Assembly (NCBI GenBank): GCA_032821775.1
Contig: JAVLRN010000001.1
Coordinates: forward strand, 1,984,001 to 2,048,000
DNA from: Sanguinoderma infundibulare
Lineage: Eukaryota; Basidiomycota; Agaricomycetes; Polyporales; Polyporaceae
Direction: 5' to 3'
DNA: 64,000 bases
Every line of letters starts with the position of its first letter. Within the stretch, counting starts at the first letter, position 1. Shown piece by piece: positions 56,679-64,000 of the stretch. The position numbers and the translations under genes are program-made. The notes under the pieces are model-generated. The model worked only from the letters and a program-made list of their open reading frames with translations, did no database searches and had not been told where the DNA came from.

Positions 56679-59600
56679 ATGACTTCTTCCAAAGCCCCTC
56701 TTGACCTCCCGAAAATCCCATCCCTCCCGCCAATTCAGATGCCCGACGCCTCCAACCTCTTCAGGCGGTCCCCTGCCCAGAAGAGGCCCGATTCCCCGTC
56801 CTCGCCCAACTCTTCACCTTACACCTCCCAGGACGCCTTCTTAACCGCTCACACGTCCCTCCCCCCGGATCAGCCCAGTTCGTCTTCTGGCAATGGCTCC
56901 CCGACATACCTCTATCCCGCCGCACCCGCTCCGCCCGGCCTGAGGAAGTCCATATCTGTCGATTCCTTCGTCAGCATCAAGCATCCCGCCATGCCCACAC
57001 CAAGACCCAAGCCTCCCAGTCCCCTTTCCGCTGACTTCCGCGCTTCCCAGGGCGATGCTGACCGTCGCTCCCCCCCGTCCTCACGCCAGTCCGACGCAAC
57101 CTTCCGCCCATCCTGGCTTGACCGCGATAAACGTCCTCCCGCCACCGTCACGTCCCACTCTGCCCCATCACGCAGCCGTGGGACCAGCATCAGCACCTCT
57201 ACCGACGACCGCGGCCCTGCATCACTCGACGAGTCGGACATGGAGCGCTCAGAAGACTTCTCAAGACGCTCCCGCAAGGGCAAACAGACCTCACGCCAGT
57301 CCGTTCGCCCAGGAGACCTCCCCATGCCGTCCCGTCTTCAGCCGAAGGCGTCGGTGCCCTCCATGCAGTCCAGCTCGGCCTCAACCTCAATCCCCTCGCC
57401 CCGCACCAGTCTCTCCGTCAAACACAGGAGTCTATCCCACGTGCAGACTTACCACTACCAAGAGCAGATCCAGGAATTGGAGGCGAGCAATCACCCATTG
57501 TCTACATTCTCCAACTCTCCCTCTAATCAGCCCTGCTTCAGCTGTCCTTGTCTGCCATCACCCTCTTGGTTGTCGGTTCTCATGGATGCGGAAAGTCTAC
57601 CGTCATTCACAAGGGGCTCAAACAGTGTGACCTTGGACCGCCGGAGGAAATGACTGTCGACATTCAAGGCGGCCGAGGAGTTTTTACCTGTCCGTCGTCT
57701 TCTTCTACATCCCATCCGTGTCCTTGTCTCACACTCATTCAGATATTACAAGAAGCGGAGTCATCCCTGCCGGACAGGGCGGTGCCAGGGAATGCGGTCT
57801 ACGCGTGCTCGAGGCCGACATTTCTCCTTACAACCTCAACGATGCTCGAGGGATTTGGGCCGAGGCGACCGGTGTCTGGGATGGTATCGTCATCTGCTAT
57901 GATGTCACGGATCCGAACGCGCTCGGTCACCTCGAGGACCTTCTTCGTGAGCCTTCATAATACTTCACACTGGCCATGACGTTTATCGTTCATGCAGGAA
58001 CTTTCCGCCCTGCTCCTTGTATCGTATTGGCGTGCAAATCAGAGCTGGAACACGCCATCCATGCCGACACCGTCGACGCTGTAGTGAAGCGGTTCGATGT
58101 AGGTCTCATCCGCGTTACAACCATGGAGGAATCTGGCAAGGCACAGATGCGCAATGCCTTTCGGTGGATCCATCGCGCCATCCTCTGCCAGCGAGGTACT
58201 TGTCGCTATTCGACAGGATTTGTTCGTCACTCACAAACTATTTCTAGCAGACAACGAAGGCAACTTTCAAGGCAACCCTGCTTCGCCCGCCATGCTTACT
58301 TCTAGCTCGCCCCCGCCGTGGGAGATCTCGCGCGCATCTTCCGCAACCCCGACAGCGTCGTCTTCCTACCCTACTCAACCCCAGTCTTCGCCGACTAACC
58401 GAATATTGGGTCACACTCCTTCACACTCCACTTCTCATGCGACTCGTGCATTCCATCTACCACTCACTAACGCCGCATCTGGAGCGCAGCCGACCCCGGC
58501 ATCTCCAACTCGTGCTCGCTCCACCAGTGATCTGCTGTCGGAGCACGAGAAGTCGAAGCGCGAAGAGAGGGAAAGCCATGTTACGGTATACAATACGGGA
58601 CGTAATAGCAGCCACGCGTCTCTTCAAGCAAATGCTGTCACTGGTCTCGGCATGGAAGGCCCTGCAAGTGCGACAGACGTCTCGACCTCAGAGGGGGCCA
58701 GAGATCTTTCGATGAAGGAATCGTGAGGCTCTTTTTTCGTCATCATCTCCATTATTTTAATCATAGTGGACGTTTAGTCGTGCGCCGCCTTGGATGAGTC
58801 TCGAGGACCTATTGAATAAGCTCTTGTTCATGGCCGTCTGTGATGATGGTACGTAACTCTTTTTCTGAAGTTAAAGCCCTCGTAATGCTTTCACGTAGAT
58901 CCCGTTTTCATTTCTCATTTCCTCCTCACATATCGACGCTTCGCGAGTCCACGTACCGTCCTGCTTGCTATGCAGAAACGCATGCGCGCGCTCGACCACC
59001 CCACCGGCGATCCGATGTTTGCATGCTACGCCCAGATGAGGTTTGCATCATCATCTCATGTACTCTGCCCAACTCTAACAGTCGTTTCAGGATTTGCCAA
59101 TTATTGGACCATTGGATCAGCTTGTATCCCACCGACTTTGCCGTTGCCGGCGCTTCTAGTGCACTCGCCGCTCTCATCAAGTCCATCCTCAACAAGACCT
59201 ACTTGCTTCACTATGGTGCCGAATTCCTTCCTTTCCTCGAAATGGTTTCTAGTTTCAAGGACAAGGATGCGTCGTGGGGTCTCAAAGTCGAAGACGAGAA
59301 CTCTGACGCGTCCAGCATCTCGGACGAAGAACATTTCCTTCTGGACCAACCCGTCACACAACGGTCGTCCAGCCCCTCCCCTATGCCCACTGACAACGGG
59401 TCCTCTAACCCGGCGGTGTCTCAATCTGGCTTCGCGCGTGAACGGAAGGCTAGTCTACCGCTCACGGCTAAGGCCCTCATCGCCCCTCCTCCGACGTTGG
59501 GTGGCAACTCGCTTCAAGATTCGGTGTCATCGAAGGAACCAGTGAACTTAACCTACAAAGGCATTCTGCGCGCGCTGCAGAATACAAGTCAATTATTGCA

Positions 59601-60681
59601 CGCCTTCGACCCCGCAGACATCGCGCAGGAGATCACCCGATTACAATGCCAATTCTTCTTGCGCATTGAGGTGTGTTGGTCGCGTGTGCTTAATCCGTTC
59701 ATTGTCGCTGACGATCGTATCCATAGCCACGACATTGGCTACAGCACGTGCTGGTGCAAGGCAAGAAGGATACGGAGTCGGACCCGATCACTGTTTACAA
59801 CCTTCTTTCGAATCACTTCGGCGAATGGTGTGTTTCCTAGTTACTCGACTTCCTTTATATGTTCCGGCTAATTAACGCTGCTACAGGGTTGTATCACTGA
59901 TCCTTTGTCACGATAAGCCTAAGAGCCGAGCGCGACAAATCGAGAAGTTCATCGACATCGCGAACCGGCTGCGGAACCTTCACAATTACTCCGGACTCAG
60001 GGCTATTATTGCGGGTATCAACAGCGCTACGTTCGAAGGGGACGAGTCACTTGAACTTCTGCGGACCAAGTCCAGCGACCACTGGAAGAACTTCCAGCAA
60101 TGGGACCAGCTGCTGCAATCAGTGCGCTCACATCAGAAGTACCGGATGGCCCTGCGGAATACCAAGGGGGCATGTATACCCGCATTGTACGTCGCTGTTT
60201 CGATCCCTGATGGTTTGTTCACGGACTGACCGTGGTTCTGCAGGGAAATTCATCTTTCCGACCTCATTCGCGCACACGAAGGAAACCCCGATTACCACGA
60301 CGACGACCCGACCAAGATCCACTGGGCGAAATTCAACATGATGGCGCGTTTCATCGACACTATCGTTCAGTGCCAGAAGGGTTGTGGCGAAAGCCACGAT
60401 TACGAGAAGTTCCCGGAACGTTCCAGGATCCGTGATTTGTTCTTGACCCACCAAGAAACCATGCTCATGGACTACGAGGTGCGTCCCTCGTCCGATCGTG
60501 CGTCCACGTCAACTGACGAATGTTCTATATTTTGTAGATGCAACGCTCTCGTATAGCTTTGCCTGACCTCGAGTACGAGGACAACCTCAGGTCGGGCGGG
60601 CCCCGCATCCCCCCTCGGGATCCGAACAACCACAAGGACGCTGCTATCTTCCGTAAGCTTCTGAATTTCACCTGGACGTAA
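56679..60681 (+). CDS. Ras guanine-nucleotide exchange factor with N-terminal Ras-like P-loop domain
   Basis: RasGEFs load GTP onto Ras at membranes. The first exon (56679-57482) encodes a disordered Ser/Pro-rich region of about 268 residues. A GTPase-like domain follows: P-loop VVGSHGCGKSTVIHKGLKQ, ECGLRVLEADISPYN, GIVICYDVTDPNALGH, and IVLACKSELEHA in the place of NKxD. A Ser/Thr-rich linker (58260-58720) leads to the REM/RasGEF-N domain (DPVFISHFLLTYRRF, LLDHWISLYPTDF) and the CDC25 catalytic domain (ITRLQCQFFLRIEPRHWL, ANRLRNLHNYSGLRAIIAGI, EIHLSDLIRAHEGNPDYHDD, INW-like IHWAKFNMMARFIDTI). It ends FRKLLNFTWT. The first intron (57483-57541) has a GC donor. The small-GTPase-like plus exchange-factor fusion is clear; whether it binds GTP is not. 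Confidence 0.88.
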
Positions 60682-61090
60682 TGACCCCGTATCGCACCGC
60701 GTTGTCTCTCTGTCCTGTCTCCCGTTGCTTTCCATATACCTCGCTTTCTTACATCCCGCACATATCTATGACGGTACATTACTCGTGGATTTTTGTATTA
60801 CCCTTGTTGTCGACGCTTGCTATGCTGAATATGACGAGTTTGTATGCGGGCTCTTGGATCGCACCCTATACGATACCCTGTCACTGTCCGCATGAACTCT
60901 CCACGATCTACTTTGTCTTATCCCAAGCAATCCAACTCTCCGTCCGTCCAAGCCTTCAACGTTCCGGTGTCATGATGAGGACAGTGGTCCGCTAAATGAC
61001 AGAGAGACCGTCGAACCTCGCGCGGCCCGCAAGTGGACCGCACCGATCATGAGCGCCTAAATATTTTGTACCTTTCACACTCGCGCCTCC
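60682..61090. other. Intergenic, RasGEF 3' end to DRS1 promoter
   Basis: About 410 bp. I see no gene or motif beyond UTR and promoter sequence. Confidence 0.45.
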
Positions 61091-63816
61091 ATGTCCAAAA
61101 CGCAGATCGCAGAAGAGGCCGTCGAGCTCAATCCGGAATTCTGCTTCGACCTCTCGGGCGACCCCTACAATGATTTTCTTAACGATCATTTGGATGTCCA
61201 GGACCTTGTCAAAAAGGGCTCGAAGCCGGTACGCTATGAGGTGGTATGTATTCAAGTCTACCGCCGCTGACGGCGTGCTTAGGAACCCATCTCAGTGGAC
61301 GACATCATAGCTCGTAGGAAGCTCCGTGGAAACGGCACTGGGAAGCGGAAGCGGCCTGTAGAGGATGAGGGGGAGGAGGAGGAGGATTCCGAAGAGGAGG
61401 TTGAAGAGGATGAGGACGAGGACGAGGATGAGGACGATGAAGACTCCAACGGTTCTGTTGGATCAGAGGACGAGTTTGAGAGGTTGTCTGCAGGGGAGGA
61501 GGATGCGGACCCATTAGCGTCGTCGGATGAGGAGTCGCTCATGGAGGAGGATGAGGACGGCGAGGCAGAAGACTCGCCTGACGCCGGCTCCTCCTCGGGC
61601 GACGAATCGGAAGAGGAGACACAGGCGGAGAAAGAGCGCAAGGCTGCTTTCTTTGACTCCGAGTCTGGTCCCTCGGAGGCTCACACGTCCTTCCTCTCCA
61701 TGAACCTTTCCCGGCCGATTATCAAGTCCCTCACCTCATTAAGCTTCGCGACCCCCACGCCCATACAGGCTGCCACCATCCCCGTTGCGCTCCTGGGCAA
61801 GGACGTCGTCGGGAACGCTGTCACGGGTTCTGGGAAAACGGCCGCGTTCATCATCCCGATGCTCGAACGTCTCATGTACCGCGACCGGGGCAAGAAAGCT
61901 GCCGCGACGAGATGCCTGGTGCTCGTACCGACCCGTGAACTTGGCGTGCAGTGTTTTGAGGTCGGTGCGAAGCTTGCGGCGCACACGGATGTCCGGTTCG
62001 CGCTGGTTGTAGGTAAGAACATCCGCTATTGTCTCCAGAGCGGACGCTTTTGCTCAGCCCGAGTCACAATTCGCCTCAGGTGGTCTCTCGGTCAAAGCAC
62101 AGGAAGCAACTTTACGGACACGGCCGGATGTTGTCATTGCCACCCCTGGACGTCTCATCGACCACATCCGCAACTCTCCCACCTTCACCCTTGATGCCCT
62201 GGACATCCTCGTTTTGGACGAGGCGGACCGCATGCTGGAGGACGGGTTCGCTGACGAGCTCTCGGAGATCATCAAGTCATGTCCAACCTCGCGTCAGACC
62301 ATGCTATTCTCGGCTACTATGACCGACTCGGTTGACGAGCTCGTTCGCATGTCACTGAACAAGCCTGTCAGGCTCTTCGTTGACCCCAAGCGTGCAACAG
62401 CACGCGGACTCATGCAGGAGTTCGTCCGCGTGCGGGCAGGGAAGGAAGCAGAGCGGTCAACGCTGCTGGTCGCGCTTTGCAAGCGGGCGTTCAAGTCCCG
62501 TGTCATCATCTTCTTCCGAAGCAAGAAGCTTGCTCACCAGATGCGCATTGTGTTCAGCCTGTTGGACATGAAGTGCGACGAGCTGCATGGGGACCTGAGC
62601 CAAGAACAGGTGAGACGCGGCAAACTCCCGAACAAGGCACGAGGACTGACCCCGCACGCGTGGTTAGCGGTTGAAAGCGCTTCAGCAATTCCGCGACGGG
62701 CACGTCGACTATCTCATGGCAACGGACTTGGCTTCTCGTGGGCTCGACATCAAAGGAATCGAGACGGTCATCAACTACGACATGCCGGGCCAGCTAGCGC
62801 AGTACCTCCACCGCGTGGGACGGACGGCTCGCGCGGGTAAGAAAGGACGGTAAGTCCGTTGTCCGACACCGGCTTCTACGGCGTTCTCATCGGCCACGGT
62901 TGACAGATCTGTCACGCTCGTGGGCGAAGCGGACCGCAAGATGCTCAAGGCGGCCATAAGGCACTCCTCCGGCGGAGAGGATCAGATACGCCATCGGCAG
63001 GTCCCGCCGGAAGTGGTTAGCAAATGGACCCAGAAGCTCGATTCGCTCAAGCGGGAGATCTCCGAAATCCTGGAGGAGGAGAAGGAGGAGAAACAGGTCA
63101 GTCGCGCCGGTGCGCGCTGTTTCGTCCGCAAATGGCGACCCTTACGCGTGGCCCATTGACAGCTTCGACAAGCCGAAATGGAACTCAAGAAGGGTGAGAA
63201 CATGATTGAGCACGAAGCGGAGATCTTCTCGCGGCCCGCCCGCACATGGTTCCAGACGGGGAAGGAGAAGGCCAAGGCGGAGGGTGAGGACAATTGGATC
63301 GCGTCTTAGCGCGTTCCGAAACTGACCGTTTGTTTATCCTCCAGCGTTGAGTAAACAGCAGTACGAGGCGGGGTTCGATGCCGGCACAAAGGCGAGGACA
63401 AGGGAGTCGGGAGAAGCGAAGGTACGTAAAATCAAGACATCTTGATGTGACCGCCGCTAAAGGTGCGGCCTCACCAGCCAAAACGAGACAAATTTGCGGG
63501 ACTGTCGAGGCGGGTTAAGCGTAGAAAGATGGCGATGGAAGATGATGCGGCAGAGACGGGGGCCATCCGGGCGGCGGTTCGCTCCGCGAAGAAGGCATCT
63601 CGACCGGCGAAAATCGGCGAGCCTGAGCGAGGGGCCAAGCCGTCGAAAAAGAGGGAGAAGAAAAGGGCGGCGCGGGCAAAGAGCGTGGCCAAGTCGAAAG
63701 GCGGGGCGTTCGAGAAGGAGTTGGGGCAGCGACCAGCACGGGAGGGCGTGAGGGCGAAGAAGGGCGACGTGATCGGGGGCATGGGAAAGAAAAAGGGTGG
63801 CAAGCGGAAGTCGTAG
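61091..63816 (+). CDS. DRS1: ATP-dependent RNA helicase Drs1 (DEAD-box, DDX27)
   Basis: Drs1 acts in the nucleolus in 27S pre-rRNA processing for the 60S subunit. Start [17 protein letters not shown] at 61091. An acidic Glu/Asp tract lies at about 61365-61640. Helicase motifs follow in order: Q motif FATPTPIQ, motif I AVTGSGKT, Ia PTREL, Ib ATPGR, II DEAD (LVLDEADRM), [26 protein letters not shown] and [13 protein letters not shown]. The C-terminus has a coiled-coil region ([19 protein letters not shown]), the Drs1 block [14 protein letters not shown] and a very basic tail ending [10 protein letters not shown]. The first intron may start at GTACGC (54 nt) or GTATGT (39 nt); both keep frame, and the former fits the intron-size range better. 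Confidence 0.93.
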
Positions 63817-64000
63817 ACTACTTCCACGTCTTCGAGGAGTGATCACACCACGACTTTGCTGCTCTCTCGACGGAGGCTGCGTTTCGGACAGACTGAGAGC
63901 CATTAACCCTGGATTCGGAAGCTTCCCTGGATGCGTGCCAGCACCGACGAGATATTACACGCAGGGTTCATGCACGTTTGCGCTGGTCGGATGGTTGTTA

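Noticed and set aside
1..64000. Transposons, LTRs or CRISPR-like arrays
   Set aside because: I found no terminal repeats, target duplications, transposase or polymerase frames, nor regularly spaced direct repeats.

Overview
The window is nuclear DNA from a filamentous basidiomycete, most likely an Agaricomycete of the wood- or litter-decay type (class and lifestyle are inferred). Genes are dense on both strands. They are cut by many 45-65 nt introns with GTRNGY donors, and coding third positions are GC-rich. The content is typical for that group: a polyporopepsin-type aspartic protease, a GH16 beta-glucanase, PL4 and PL8 polysaccharide lyases, a multi-exon cytochrome P450, MYND proteins and long disordered regulators. 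All annotations come from reading splice-joined frames by eye; no database search was run.

Layout. 1-4.7 kb: Spp1/CFP1-like PHD protein of the COMPASS histone methyltransferase (5' end outside the window). 5.0-5.9 kb: LSM1 and an intron-containing tRNA-Ser(UGA). 6.2-7.2 kb: a divergent mitochondrial pair, complex I NDUFA5-like subunit and ribosomal protein bL32m. 7.7-9.6 kb: cytochrome P450. 10.4-14.6 kb: INCENP of the chromosomal passenger complex. 14.7-15.6 kb: TPR-MYND protein. 16.4-18.0 kb: secreted aspartic protease. 18.2-19.5 kb: SEC9/SNAP-25 SNARE. 19.8-22.4 kb: MPP10 of the U3 processome. 22.7-23.3 kb: a decayed amidase. 24.4-27.3 kb: PL8 lyase. 27.6-28.8 kb: ribosomal protein uS3. 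29.7-30.2 kb: unknown protein. 30.5-32.2 kb: thiolase. 33.0-36.2 kb: PL4 rhamnogalacturonan lyase carrying an apparent frameshift. 36.6-38.1 kb: SRA/YDG protein. 38.4-40.5 kb: CCCH zinc-finger protein. 40.9-42.4 kb: unknown acidic protein. 42.7-43.3 kb: GPI-type surface protein. 43.6-46.9 kb: MYG1 nuclease then a SurE-type phosphatase. 47.2-49.2 kb: GH16. 50.0-50.8 kb: ribosomal protein eL15. 51.2-52.2 kb: MYND protein. 52.5-54.8 kb: MFSD1-like transporter. 55.4-56.1 kb: MARVEL-type membrane protein. 56.7-60.7 kb: RasGEF with an N-terminal GTPase-like domain. 61.1-63.8 kb: DRS1 DEAD-box helicase.

There is no operon-like logic, but themes recur: ribosome production (MPP10, DRS1, uS3, eL15, bL32m), extracellular polymer breakdown (protease, PL4, PL8, GH16), and chromatin or mitosis (Spp1, SRA, INCENP). 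The most unusual feature is a run of seven consecutive stem-loops, six of them perfect, packed into about 170 nt (45173-45344) between MYG1 and the SurE gene. Nothing I recognise explains it. Other points worth checking are three inferred GC-AG introns, a possible spliced N-terminal extension of uS3, the GTPase-like/RasGEF fusion, and damage in the amidase and PL4 genes.
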